This document shows positions 17,804-25,806 of a stretch of DNA of 64,000 nucleotides, one piece after another. The notes under the pieces were generated by a model. That model made no database searches, was not told the DNA's origin, and saw only the letters and a program-made list of their open reading frames with translations. The position numbers were made by a program, and so were the translations under genes. How positions within the stretch are numbered: the first letter of the stretch is position 1; each line of letters begins with the position of its first letter. Source of the DNA: an uncultured Oscillospiraceae bacterium (GTDB taxonomy: Bacteria > Bacillota > Clostridia > Oscillospirales > Oscillospiraceae); NCBI GenBank assembly GCA_934591815.1, contig CAKTPV010000012.1, positions 1-64,000 of the forward strand, written 5' to 3'.

Positions 17804-19270
17804 TTAGAAGAAGAATTCCTTGATCTGGCCGTACAGGACGAGGATCATGCACAGCGGGGTGATGTACTTGATACAAACCTTGTAGAAGCCGTAGCTTGCC
17901 ATGGCGTGACCGGATGCCTCGCACTCGTCCTTGACTACGTCGGGGCCAAGCTCCCAGCCGACCATCAGCGTCATCATCAGCGCGCCCAGCGGCATCATGA
18001 TACCCTCAGACAGCATATCGAAGAAGTCCAGCCAGCAGTCGTTCCATGTGCGGATATCCTCCGCCGGCAGGTTCAGCAGTCTCCACGGGGTGAAGGAGGC
18101 CTCGCCCAGGCTATCGGCGCAGATCAGCACGGCGCCCACGCCCACTGCCACAGCACCGATCAGGGCATACGCCTTGCGCTTGTCGCCCTTACCGGCGTCG
18201 CGGGCATTGTCCACGAAGTGGGCCACAACAGCCTCCAGCAGGGAGATGGAGGAGGAGATGGCGGCGAACACCACCAGCAGATAGAACAGAATGCCGAAGA
18301 TGGGACCGATGGGACCCATGCGGCTGAACACGTTCTGCATGGTGACGAACAGCAGCTTGGGGCCGCCCAGAGCACCGGCGGGATCCAGTGCGAAGCGGCC
18401 GGGGATCACGCACAGGCCGGCCATCAGAGCTACCAGCGTATCCATGATGATGATGAGCAGTGCGTTCTTCTGCAGGTTCTCCTTCTTATCCAGATAGGAG
18501 CCGTAGGTGATCATGATGCCCATGCCCAGAGACAGGGAGAAGAACATCTGACCGCCGGCAGCGGAGAGGACGCCGAAGAAGTTGGGGGTCTTGTCGATGA
18601 CACCGTTGGCCACCGCCCAGCCGGGAACGAACATGTACTTCAGGCCGTCCACAGCGCCCTCCAGCGTGCAGGCGCGGATGATGCAGATCAGCAGCATGAC
18701 GAACAGAGCGGGCATACCCACGGAGCAGACCTTCTCGATACCGCCGCTGACGCCGCCCATGACGATGAGCATGGTCAGCGCCACGAAGATCAGGCCGAAG
18801 ATAATGGCCTCAGTGGGGCTGGACATGAATGCGCCGAACACCTCAGCGCCCAGAGAAGTACCGTTGGCCGCCGCCGTCTCCGCCAGCGCGTTGGCGCCGA
18901 AGCCGGCGTGGAACAGATCGCCGATGTTCAGAACGGTGTATTTGATGCAGTAGCCGCCCAGTGCGCAGTAGAAGAACAGAATGAAGAACGGGGACAGGAT
19001 GCCCAGCCAGCCGACCCATTTGAATCTTTTGCTCAGAGCCTGATAGGCGCTGACAACGCCCTTGCCGGTCTTACGGCCCAACGCCAGCTCGCTCACCATA
19101 ACGATGAAGCCGCACAGCACTGCCAGAACCAGATAGACGATGAGGAATGTAAAGCCGCCGGAGGCGCCCATTTTATTGGGGAAGCCCCAGATGTTGCCCA
19201 GGCCGACTGCCGAGCCGACAGACGCCATCAGGAAACCAAAGTTGGTTCCAAAGCCTTTTCTTTCTTCCAT
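17804..19270 (-). CDS. Sodium-dependent transporter, NSS/SNF family, copy 2
   Basis: A 488-residue transporter, exactly the length of copy 1 at 15706-17172 and aligned with it without gaps by eye. It shares the LeuT-type helix 1 motif with glycine in place of the usual gate arginine (NIWGFPNKMG). Differences cluster in a few loops and in the helix around residues 385-405, where copy 2 reads AYALIGAVAVGVGAVLICAD. Both copies retain full reading frames and their own promoters, so both are probably functional, perhaps with different affinity or timing. AAGGAG precedes the ATG. Confidence 0.92.
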   Translation of the reverse strand: MEERKGFGTNFGFLMASVGSAVGLGNIWGFPNKMGASGGFTFLIVYLVLAVLCGFIVMVSELALGRKTGKGVVSAYQALSKRFKWVGWLGILSPFFILFFYCALGGYCIKYTVLNIGDLFHAGFGANALAETAAANGTSLGAEVFGAFMSSPTEAIIFGLIFVALTMLIVMGGVSGGIEKVCSVGMPALFVMLLICIIRACTLEGAVDGLKYMFVPGWAVANGVIDKTPNFFGVLSAAGGQMFFSLSLGMGIMITYGSYLDKKENLQKNALLIIIMDTLVALMAGLCVIPGRFALDPAGALGGPKLLFVTMQNVFSRMGPIGPIFGILFYLLVVFAAISSSISLLEAVVAHFVDNARDAGKGDKRKAYALIGAVAVGVGAVLICADSLGEASFTPWRLLNLPAEDIRTWNDCWLDFFDMLSEGIMMPLGALMMTLMVGWELGPDVVKDECEASGHAMASYGFYKVCIKYITPLCMILVLYGQIKEFFF

Positions 19271-19371
19271 GTTTTCTCTCCTTACAATTTCTTTCCCTTA
19301 ACCTGTCCCGTCGGCAGTGTTCCGCCGGCGCAGACGACCCACACGAAAGAGTTTCCTGCGGGTCACAAAGA

Positions 19372-19400
19372 AGTATACTCCTTTCCACATTTCCCCGCAA
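19372..19400 (-). promoter_or_regulatory. Promoter of NSS transporter copy 2
   Basis: TTGCGG (19400-19395) and TATACT (19377-19372) with a 17-base spacer, identical boxes to copy 1 although the surrounding leader has diverged. The stretch 19401-19572 holds no gene I can support. Confidence 0.7.
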
Positions 19401-19572
19401 TTAGCAATGTTTATAAAAATTTAACACTTATTTCGCCACTTTTAACATTTTCTTAGCGGCAAACACGCCGCCCGTTATCCCAGTGAAACACGCACTTTTT
19501 CCGCATTTTCAGCAGATGCTGCGCGTTTCTTCTGTAATATCCGGCACGCCGCTTATCGTTTCGTTATGCGAA

Positions 19573-19605
19573 ACAGCCGGATGCCTCGCAGAAGCATCCG
19601 GCTGT
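19573..19605. terminator. Hairpin downstream of the DUF2804 gene
   Basis: A 12-bp perfect stem ACAGCCGGATGC/GCATCCGGCTGT with a nine-base loop. It lacks a clear T-run on the minus strand, so it may be a stabilising hairpin or a Rho-type/weak terminator for the DUF2804 gene. Confidence 0.45.
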
Positions 19606-19644
19606 ATGTGAACCATATAACAAACTTCTCCGCTCTGCAGCGGC

Positions 19645-20673
19645 TCACCACTTGTTCTCCACCTTTTCCGCGAAACCCAGAAAGTCTTTGACGCGGAGCT
19701 CCCGGCCGTCGTCCAGCACCGCCCGGCCAGTGAAGCGGCCGAACACCTGATGCTGGTCGGATTTCAGCAGCTTGACGTCCATGCAGGCGGCGCGATCCAG
19801 AATGGGCATGAAATCCATCTCGAACCGCCCGTCATCCGAGGTAAAGCGCCAGGGGCTGAGGTAGTCCTCCCGCCCGTTCTTCATGGGGATGAGGAACTGC
19901 ACCTGCCCCAGCTTGTGGGCCTTGCCGCCGTAGAACAGCATATTCTCGCTGGCGGCATAGGTGTTGCCGAAGCCGTAACCGATGTTCCAGCCAAAGGGGA
20001 CGCCGTCTACCTGTCCGGAGGCGCTGCCCCAGTACCATGTATTGTGGTATGTCCACACGCCCCGTCCCCAGTCCAGCACCGCAAAGGAATCCTCCGGCTC
20101 AAAGCGGAAGACGCGGCCCTCCACCCTGACCTCGCCGGACACCCGCATACAGTTGATCTTCTGATTGAAGTAGAAACACTGGGGCTGATCGAAGGGCGTG
20201 GCAATAACCATGGACTCCTCCGGCTCCTCCGTCAGTGTCAGCCGCCCCTCGATGGGCATACCCGCCAGAAAATCCTCCATGCGGAAGGTCAGCACCCGTG
20301 CGTTCCCCACATGGCGGAACGCGATGCCGTAGCCGCTGCCGGTGATGACCGTATCCCCGGCAGCGGATGTCTCCGGCAGGCCGGTACGGCCCATGGGGAA
20401 CGCCCGCATGGGGCTCTTCGTCTTTTCCCACCGCTCGTCGAATTGCAGGAACGAGATGGAGTCCAGCCCCATATAGCCATTGTCGGCAACGGTCAGCGCC
20501 ACGGCAAAATGGTCGTTGGCCGCCAGATAATAGTCCCATTCCTTGATGCGGCTCTTCCCCGCCCGGATGTCGGCGCGGCGGTAGATGGGCAGAAGCCTCT
20601 TGGCATATCCCGGCTCCCGCAGGCTGCCGGACTCGTTAAGGAGCGGTGCGCTGTGGGTGATCTCATGCTGCAT
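19645..20673 (-). CDS. DUF2804-family protein
   Basis: A 342-residue protein that matches the DUF2804 family from end to end. It opens with HEITHSAPLLNESGSLREPGYAK, and has the characteristic KEWDYYLAAND segment (about residues 44-54), a DWGRGVWTYHNTWYWGSASG block (about 201-220) and NIGYGFG. No signal peptide or membrane helix is present. Its fold and role are not established; the tryptophan-rich beta-sheet pattern suggests a lipocalin- or hydroxyneurosporene-synthase-like barrel, which is inference. It is a single gene with GGAGG nine bases before the ATG, divergent from the zinc operon. Confidence 0.85.
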   Translation of the reverse strand: MQHEITHSAPLLNESGSLREPGYAKRLLPIYRRADIRAGKSRIKEWDYYLAANDHFAVALTVADNGYMGLDSISFLQFDERWEKTKSPMRAFPMGRTGLPETSAAGDTVITGSGYGIAFRHVGNARVLTFRMEDFLAGMPIEGRLTLTEEPEESMVIATPFDQPQCFYFNQKINCMRVSGEVRVEGRVFRFEPEDSFAVLDWGRGVWTYHNTWYWGSASGQVDGVPFGWNIGYGFGNTYAASENMLFYGGKAHKLGQVQFLIPMKNGREDYLSPWRFTSDDGRFEMDFMPILDRAACMDVKLLKSDQHQVFGRFTGRAVLDDGRELRVKDFLGFAEKVENKW

Positions 20674-20773
20674 GATGACTGTCCTCCCGTATCTTTTTTA
20701 GTTCTGCGGCCCCCCGCCGCAGAGGAAAACGCCTGATAGAAATATTGTAGCATACGCGGCGGGAAAAAGATAG

Positions 20774-20801
20774 TTGACAACCTGAATATTTTGGCTATAA
20801 T
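20774..20801 (+). promoter_or_regulatory. Promoter of the zinc uptake operon
   Basis: Consensus TTGACA (20774-20779) and TATAAT (20796-20801) with a 16-base spacer, the strongest-looking promoter in this part of the window. Confidence 0.88.
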
Positions 20802-20802
20802 T

Positions 20803-20817
20803 TGAAAACGGTTTTCA
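20803..20817. promoter_or_regulatory. Fur-superfamily operator (probable Zur box)
   Basis: A perfect 7-1-7 palindrome, TGAAAAC-G-GTTTTCA, starting one base after the -10 box. A further TTTTCAAA extends it. The 7-1-7 geometry is typical of Fur-family boxes. Position over the transcript start implies repression by the regulator encoded just downstream. Confidence 0.75.
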
Positions 20818-20840
20818 TTTTCAAATTCAGGAGGCGTTTC

Positions 20841-21239
20841 ATGGCCTATATGACAAAACAGCAGCAGGCGGTGCTGGCCTGCATACGCGGCTGTGCCGAG
20901 GGCGTAGGTGCGGCGGAGCTGACGGAGCTGCTCCACCGGCAGGGGGAGACGGTGGGGCTGACCACTGTGTACCGCCAGCTGGAGCGGCTGGAAAAAGAGG
21001 GAAAGGTCCACAAGATCGTCACGGACACCGGGGCGAGGTATCAGTTTTGCAGCTGCTACCAATCCGGGAAGGACTGCTTTTTGCTGAAATGTGAGCGCTG
21101 CGGCGCCGTGCAGCACGCCGACTGTTCCCGTCTGGCGCCGCTGTACCGCCATCTGGAGGAGGAGCACGGCTTCGCCATCGACCCCCACCGGACGCTGTTC
21201 TACGGACTGTGCCGCCAGTGCCGGGAGGCGGCGGAATGA
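20841..21239 (+). CDS. zur: Fur-family metalloregulator, probable zinc uptake regulator
   Basis: A 132-residue Fur-superfamily repressor. The winged helix lies at about residues 10-65 (TTVYRQLERLEKEGKVHKI). The dimerisation domain carries the structural zinc cysteines CERCG (about 82-86) and CRQC near the C-terminus, with HHxH-type ligands reduced to HADC and HLEEEHG. The ATG at 20841 has CAGGAGG upstream; an earlier ATG lies in the operator. Its gene overlaps that of the zinc-binding protein by four bases, so it heads a regulator-importer operon. Zinc specificity comes from that context and not from the sequence alone; Fur or PerR specificity is less likely. Confidence 0.85.
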   Translation: MAYMTKQQQAVLACIRGCAEGVGAAELTELLHRQGETVGLTTVYRQLERLEKEGKVHKIVTDTGARYQFCSCYQSGKDCFLLKCERCGAVQHADCSRLAPLYRHLEEEHGFAIDPHRTLFYGLCRQCREAAE

Positions 21240-22207
21240 GGCGGCTTTTATCGGGACTGCTGGCCTTCGTACTGGCAACGTCTCTGACCGCCTGCGGCCA
21301 ACCGCCGCTGCCGGAGGACGGAAAAATCCAGGTGGTCTGCACCCTGTTCCCCTACTACGATTTCGCCCGGCAGATCGGCGGCGACGACGTGGATGTGACG
21401 CTGGTGGTACCTGCCGGACGGGAGACACACAGCTTCGAGCCCACGCCCATGGACGTGATCCGCATCAGTCAGGCGGATGTGTTCATCTACAACGGCGGCG
21501 AGAGCGAGCAGTGGGTGGCGGACATTCTGGACGCCGCCGGAGAGAACATCCCCTGCGTCCTGTCCATGATGGACGCGGCGGAGCTGCGGGAGGAGGAGCT
21601 TGTCGAGGGGATGCAGAGCGGTGCGTCTGCCCATGGCCACCATGACCATGATGAGGACGAGGACGACGGCGAGGAGATCGAATACGACGAGCATATCTGG
21701 ACGTCGCCGGTGACGGCTATGGCGCTGTGCCGCGCCATCACCGACGGGCTGTGTCAGGCGGATCCCGACCACGCGGACAGCTTCCGGGCGCGGCTGGCGG
21801 ACTATCTGGCGGCGCTGGAGGCGCTGGATGAGACGTTCCGCGAGATCGTGGCGGAGGGCAGCCGGGATCTGCTGGTATTCGGCGACCGGTTCCCGCTGCT
21901 GTATTTCTGCCGGGAGTACGGACTGGACTACCGGGCGGCGTTCCACGGCTGCGCCGGGGACACGGAGCCGTCGCTGACCACGCTGAAGTACCTCATCGAC
22001 TTAGTGAACGAGCAGCACATCCCGGTGGTGTATACCATCGAGCTGAGCAGCCGGAAGGTGGCGAAGGCCATCGCAGAGACCACCGGGGCGCAGGTGCGGA
22101 CGTTCCACTCCTGCCAGACGGTGAGCCGCGCCGAATTTGACGCAGGCGTTACCTACCTCCAGCTGATGGAGGCCAACGCGGATGTTTTGAGAGAGGGGTT
22201 GTCCTGA
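21236..22207 (+). CDS. znuA: Zinc ABC transporter substrate-binding lipoprotein
   Basis: A 323-residue cluster A-I metal-binding protein. A lipoprotein signal precedes LTACGQ (lipobox cysteine near residue 20). The mature protein has HSFEPTPMD (first metal-ligand histidine), a histidine/aspartate-rich loop HGHHDHDEDEDDGEE (about 132-146) typical of zinc-specific members, and EHIWTSP (second ligand). The late GDTEPSLTTLKYL block carries the acidic ligand region. It captures Zn(II) outside the membrane and delivers it to the permease. It overlaps the regulator gene by four bases and the ATPase gene by one, so the operon is tightly coupled. Confidence 0.92.
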   Translation: MRRLLSGLLAFVLATSLTACGQPPLPEDGKIQVVCTLFPYYDFARQIGGDDVDVTLVVPAGRETHSFEPTPMDVIRISQADVFIYNGGESEQWVADILDAAGENIPCVLSMMDAAELREEELVEGMQSGASAHGHHDHDEDEDDGEEIEYDEHIWTSPVTAMALCRAITDGLCQADPDHADSFRARLADYLAALEALDETFREIVAEGSRDLLVFGDRFPLLYFCREYGLDYRAAFHGCAGDTEPSLTTLKYLIDLVNEQHIPVVYTIELSSRKVAKAIAETTGAQVRTFHSCQTVSRAEFDAGVTYLQLMEANADVLREGLS

Positions 22208-22917
22208 TGGAAAAGAAAATACTGCTGGACTGCCGGGACGTGTCGCTGGGCTACGAGGGTACCGCCATCTGGGAGGGGCTGACCTTTCAGGTGTGCAGCG
22301 GCGACTACCTGTGCATCGTGGGTGAGAACGGCTCCGGCAAGTCCACGCTGCTGAAAAGCCTGCTGGGACTGCTGCGGCCCATGAAGGGTGAGATCGTGCT
22401 GGACAAGTCCCTGCGCGCCGGGGCCATCGGCTACCTGCCCCAGCAGACCAAGGCGCAGAAGGACTTCCCCGCCACGGTGACGGAGGTGGTGCGCAGCGGC
22501 TTCCTCAGCGGCAAGCGGGGGCGCTTCTTCTACACGCCGCAGGAGAAGTCCACGGCGCTGATGCACATGGGCAAGCTGGGTATTCTGGAATTGAAGGACC
22601 GCTGCTACCGGGAGCTGTCCGGCGGTCAGCAGCAGCGGGTGCTGCTGGCCCGGGCGCTTTGCGCCGCCGGGGAGCTGCTGGTGCTGGACGAGCCGGTGAC
22701 GGGGCTGGATCCCGCCGCAGCCCAGGATCTGTACCGCACGCTGGACTATCTCAACAAGAAGGAGGGCATCGCCATCATCATGGTGACCCACGATCTGCAC
22801 AGCGCCCTGCCCTACGCCACCGCTATTCTCCACGCCGGACACGGCAGCTGGTTCTACGGCGACACGGCGTCCTATCTGGCCTCGCCCTACGGCAAGCGGT
22901 TCGGAGGTGAGGCGTGA
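22207..22917 (+). CDS. znuC: Zinc ABC transporter ATP-binding protein
   Basis: A 236-residue ATPase. Walker A is GENGSGKST (about 38-46), the Q-loop is LPQQTKAQ, the signature is ELSGGQQQRV, and Walker B is LLVLDEPVTGLD. The H-loop reads MVTHDL. It powers metal import with the adjacent permease. The GTG-free ATG at 22207 overlaps the stop of the binding-protein gene (TGATG), and its own stop overlaps the permease start. Confidence 0.93.
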   Translation: MEKKILLDCRDVSLGYEGTAIWEGLTFQVCSGDYLCIVGENGSGKSTLLKSLLGLLRPMKGEIVLDKSLRAGAIGYLPQQTKAQKDFPATVTEVVRSGFLSGKRGRFFYTPQEKSTALMHMGKLGILELKDRCYRELSGGQQQRVLLARALCAAGELLVLDEPVTGLDPAAAQDLYRTLDYLNKKEGIAIIMVTHDLHSALPYATAILHAGHGSWFYGDTASYLASPYGKRFGGEA

Positions 22918-23735
22918 TGGATCTGCTGCTGGATATGTTCACCTACCCGTTTATCCTGCGGGCATTTGTGGTGGGCGTCCTCATCGCCCTGTGCGCGGCG
23001 CTGCTGGGCGTACCGCTGGTGCTGAAGCGCTGCTCCATGATCGGCGACGGCCTGAGCCATGTGTCCTTCGGCGCGCTGAGCATCGCACTGGCCTGCGGCT
23101 GGGCGCCGCTGCCGGTGTCCATCCCCGTGGTGGTGCTGGCGGCGCTGGGTCTGCTGCGGATGACGGAGAAAAGCCGCATGGGTGCGGACGCCGCCATCGC
23201 CGTGGTCAGCGCCTCGTCGCTGGCCGCCGGTGTGGTGGTCACCAGTCTGACCACCGGCCTGACCACCGACGTGGACAGCTTTATGTTCGGCTCCATTCTG
23301 GCGCTGGACCGGGCGGATGTAGCCCTGTCCGTAGGCGTCTGCGCAGCGGTGCTGGTGCTGTATGTGCTGTTCTACCACCGGCTGTTCGCCATCACCTTCG
23401 ACGAGAGCTTCTCCCGCGCCACCGGCGTGAAGGTGGAGCTGTACAACACTGTGCTGTCGGTGCTGACGGCGCTGACCATCGTGCTGGGTATGCGGCTCAT
23501 GGGCGCCATGCTCATCTCCAGCCTCGTCATCTTCCCCGCCCTGACCGCCATGCGGCTGCTGCGCAGCTTCCGGGGCGTGGTGCTGTGCGCCGCCGCCGTC
23601 AGCGTGCTGGGCTTCTGTGTGGGACTGACCGGCTCCTACCTGCTGAGCACCCCCGTGGGCGCCACGGTGGTGCTGGTGGATCTGGCGGTGTTCCTGCTGG
23701 CCTGCCTGCTGGGGCGGCTGAAAAAACACGCATGA
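22914..23735 (+). CDS. znuB: Zinc ABC transporter permease
   Basis: A 273-residue ABC-3 family permease with about eight membrane helices. The conserved SHVSFGALSIALA segment near residue 44 and the long helical runs up to residue 265 are typical. It ends with a short basic GRLKKHA tail. It overlaps the ATPase gene by four bases and is followed by a strong terminator, closing the four-gene operon. Confidence 0.93.
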   Translation: MMDLLLDMFTYPFILRAFVVGVLIALCAALLGVPLVLKRCSMIGDGLSHVSFGALSIALACGWAPLPVSIPVVVLAALGLLRMTEKSRMGADAAIAVVSASSLAAGVVVTSLTTGLTTDVDSFMFGSILALDRADVALSVGVCAAVLVLYVLFYHRLFAITFDESFSRATGVKVELYNTVLSVLTALTIVLGMRLMGAMLISSLVIFPALTAMRLLRSFRGVVLCAAAVSVLGFCVGLTGSYLLSTPVGATVVLVDLAVFLLACLLGRLKKHA

Positions 23736-23744
23736 CCTTGGATT

Positions 23745-23791
23745 TCCCGGCGAGCCGGGGCACTTTTGCCCCGCTCCGCCGGGATTTTTTT
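23745..23791 (+). terminator. Terminator of the zinc operon
   Basis: A long stem (TCCCGGCG... with ...CGCCGGGA) containing an inner GGGGCA/TGCCCC helix, followed by T7. Confidence 0.88.
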
Positions 23792-23832
23792 GTCAAAACC
23801 GCCGTTTCGACCGGCTTTTTGCGGAAAAATGC

Positions 23833-23861
23833 TTGCGTTCCCTGCACTTTTATGGTATGCT
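23833..23861 (+). promoter_or_regulatory. Promoter of the rimP-nusA-infB operon
   Basis: TTGCGT (23833-23838) and TATGCT (23856-23861) with a 17-base spacer. Confidence 0.65.
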
Positions 23862-23887
23862 ATGCGCGTGAGTAAGGTATTGACTGG

Positions 23888-23914
23888 GAGTGGGCTTGAC
23901 TGTCCGCTCTTTTT
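23888..23914 (+). terminator. Weak attenuator-like hairpin in the rimP leader
   Basis: GAGTGG pairs with CCGCTC (one G-T pair, 10-base loop) and is followed by TTTTT. It lies between the operon promoter and rimP, where partial termination could set operon expression. Confidence 0.35.
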
Positions 23915-23955
23915 GTTGGGCATTTTTGATTTGTTAAAAACAGGAGGACGCGCCC

Positions 23956-24414
23956 GTGAAAAAGATCACAGATGTAGTCTGGGAGCTGGCGGAGCCGGTG
24001 GTACAGGAGCACGGCTGCCAGCTGTGGGACGTGGAATATGTGCGGGAGGCCGGACAGTGGTATCTGCGGCTGTATCTGGACAAGGACGGCGGCGTGGACA
24101 TTCTGGACTGTGAGGCCATCAGCCGTAAGGTCAGCGACCTGCTGGACGAGGCCGACCCCATCGAGAGCAGCTATGTATTCGAGGTGGGCTCCGCCGGGCT
24201 GGAGCGGCAGCTCAAGCGCCCCGGCGATTTCGGCCGCTTCATGGGCAGCCCCGTGCTGGTCAAGACCTACCAGAACCGGGACGGCCGCAAGGAGTTCACC
24301 GGTAAGCTGGCGGGCTATGAGGACGGCGCGGTGCTGCTGGACATGGGCGGCGCAGAGCCGGTGCGGTTCGAGAAGAACGAGGTGGCGCTGGTACGCCTGC
24401 GCGTGGAATTCTGA
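23956..24414 (+). CDS. rimP: Ribosome maturation factor RimP
   Basis: A 152-residue 30S assembly factor, first gene of the canonical rimP-nusA operon. Recognisable blocks are GCQLWDVEYVREAGQWYLRLYLDKDGGVDILDCEAIS, containing the RimP D-C-x-x-I-S motif, and SAGLERQLKRP, the family's SPGLxRPL equivalent. RimP acts late in small-subunit maturation. The start is GTG at 23956 with AGGAGG nine bases upstream. It is followed 35 bases later by nusA. Confidence 0.95.
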   Translation: MKKITDVVWELAEPVVQEHGCQLWDVEYVREAGQWYLRLYLDKDGGVDILDCEAISRKVSDLLDEADPIESSYVFEVGSAGLERQLKRPGDFGRFMGSPVLVKTYQNRDGRKEFTGKLAGYEDGAVLLDMGGAEPVRFEKNEVALVRLRVEF

Positions 24415-24449
24415 CACAACGATCTGACGATAAATGAAGGAGAAATGAC

Positions 24450-25508
24450 ATGAAATGTGATGAGATCTTCGCCGCGCTGGCGATGCTGGAAAAGGAACGC
24501 GGTATTCCCCAGAGCTTTATGATGGGCAAGATCATTCAGGCGCTGACCACCGCCTATAAGCGGGATCACGAGGGCGTGGAGAACGTCATCGTGGACGTGG
24601 ACGAGGAGAAGAAGGATCTGAAGATGTTCGTCCAGAAGGAGATCGTGGAGGAGGTCGAGAACCCCGGCTCCCAGATCTCGCTGGAGGAGGCCAGGCGGCT
24701 GTCCGCCAAGAACGAGCTGGGCGGCATCGTCAACATCCCCGTGGAGAGCGTGGAGTTCGGCCGTATCGCCGCCGGCAACGGCAAGCAGGTCATCATTCAG
24801 GGCCTGCGCGAGGCCGAGCACGGCATGATCTACGACGAGTTCAACAGCAAGCAGCACGAGATCCTCACCGGCACCGTCAGCCGCATCGACCCCCGGACGG
24901 GCAACGTGAGCCTGCGCATCGGCACCGGCGCCGAGTCCACCGAGGCGGTGCTGACCATGAACGAGCAGGTTCCCGGCGAGGAGCTGCGTGAGGGTCAGAT
25001 GGTCAAGGTGTATCTGGTGGAGGTCCGCCGTTCCACCCGCGGCCCGCAGGTGCTGATCTCCCGCACCCACCCCGGCCTTGTCAAGCGCCTGTTCGAGCTG
25101 GAGGTGCCGGAGATCTACGACGGCACGGTGGAGATCCGCTCCATCGCCCGCGAGGCAGGCAACCGCACGAAGATGGCCGTCTGGTCCGACGACGAGAACG
25201 TGGATCCCATCGGCGCCTGCGTCGGCCCCCGCGGTCAGCGTGTCAACGCCATCGTGGATGAGCTGCGGGGTGAGAAGATCGACATCATCAAGTACTCTGA
25301 GGATCCCGCCGAGTTCATCGCCGCCGCGCTGGCGCCCGCCGACGTGGTCAGCGTACAGCTGGCCGCCGAGGGCAAGAGCTGCCGTGTGGTCGTCCCCGAC
25401 GACCAGCTGAGCCTCGCCATTGGCAAGGAGGGCCAGAACGCCCGTCTGGCGGCACGGCTCACCGGCTATAAGATCGACATCAAGCCCGCCAGCTACACCG
25501 GCGAGTAA
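24450..25508 (+). CDS. nusA: Transcription termination/antitermination factor NusA
   Basis: A 352-residue NusA, the short Firmicutes form without the C-terminal acidic repeats of proteobacteria. Domains in order are an RNA-polymerase-binding N-terminal domain (1-125), S1 (about 135-200), KH1 and KH2 (about 210-345). The KH region contains VDPIGACVGPRGQRVNAIVDEL and LAIGKEGQNARLAARLTG. It controls pausing, intrinsic termination and antitermination. AAGGAG lies upstream of the ATG. It is followed by ylxR. Confidence 0.97.
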   Translation: MKCDEIFAALAMLEKERGIPQSFMMGKIIQALTTAYKRDHEGVENVIVDVDEEKKDLKMFVQKEIVEEVENPGSQISLEEARRLSAKNELGGIVNIPVESVEFGRIAAGNGKQVIIQGLREAEHGMIYDEFNSKQHEILTGTVSRIDPRTGNVSLRIGTGAESTEAVLTMNEQVPGEELREGQMVKVYLVEVRRSTRGPQVLISRTHPGLVKRLFELEVPEIYDGTVEIRSIAREAGNRTKMAVWSDDENVDPIGACVGPRGQRVNAIVDELRGEKIDIIKYSEDPAEFIAAALAPADVVSVQLAAEGKSCRVVVPDDQLSLAIGKEGQNARLAARLTGYKIDIKPASYTGE

Positions 25509-25533
25509 GATCGGATAGAAAGGAGCGGCAGAG

Positions 25534-25806
25534 ATGCAGAAGCCCCGGAAGATACCCCAGCGGCAGTGTGTCGGCTGCCGCGAGATGAAGGAAAAGAAAG
25601 CGCTGCTGCGCATCGTCCGGACGCCGGAGGGCGAGATCCTGCTGGACAGCACCGGCAAGAAGTCCGGACGCGGTGCCTATGTATGCCCCGACCCGGCGTG
25701 CCTGAAGAATGCGCGGAAGAGCCGGGCGCTGGAGCGGGCCTTCGAGACGGCCATCCCGCCGGAGGTCTACGACGCGCTGGAAGCGCAGATGGAGGGCGGC
25801 CTATGA
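25534..25806 (+). CDS. rnpM: YlxR-family protein (RnpM)
   Basis: A 90-residue YlxR/DUF448 protein. The family core is the RQCVGCREMKEKKALLRIVR segment (about 10-29), with KSGRGAYVC further on. Characterised members bind RNase P RNA and modulate its activity, hence the name RnpM. It sits between nusA and the L7Ae-like gene, as in most Firmicutes, and overlaps the next start by four bases. Confidence 0.93.
   Translation: MQKPRKIPQRQCVGCREMKEKKALLRIVRTPEGEILLDSTGKKSGRGAYVCPDPACLKNARKSRALERAFETAIPPEVYDALEAQMEGGL

Noticed and set aside
17603-19456. 617-codon open frame on the plus strand opposite the second NSS transporter
   Set aside because: Antisense shadow of the transporter gene; a parallel shadow exists opposite copy 1 because the two are duplicates.
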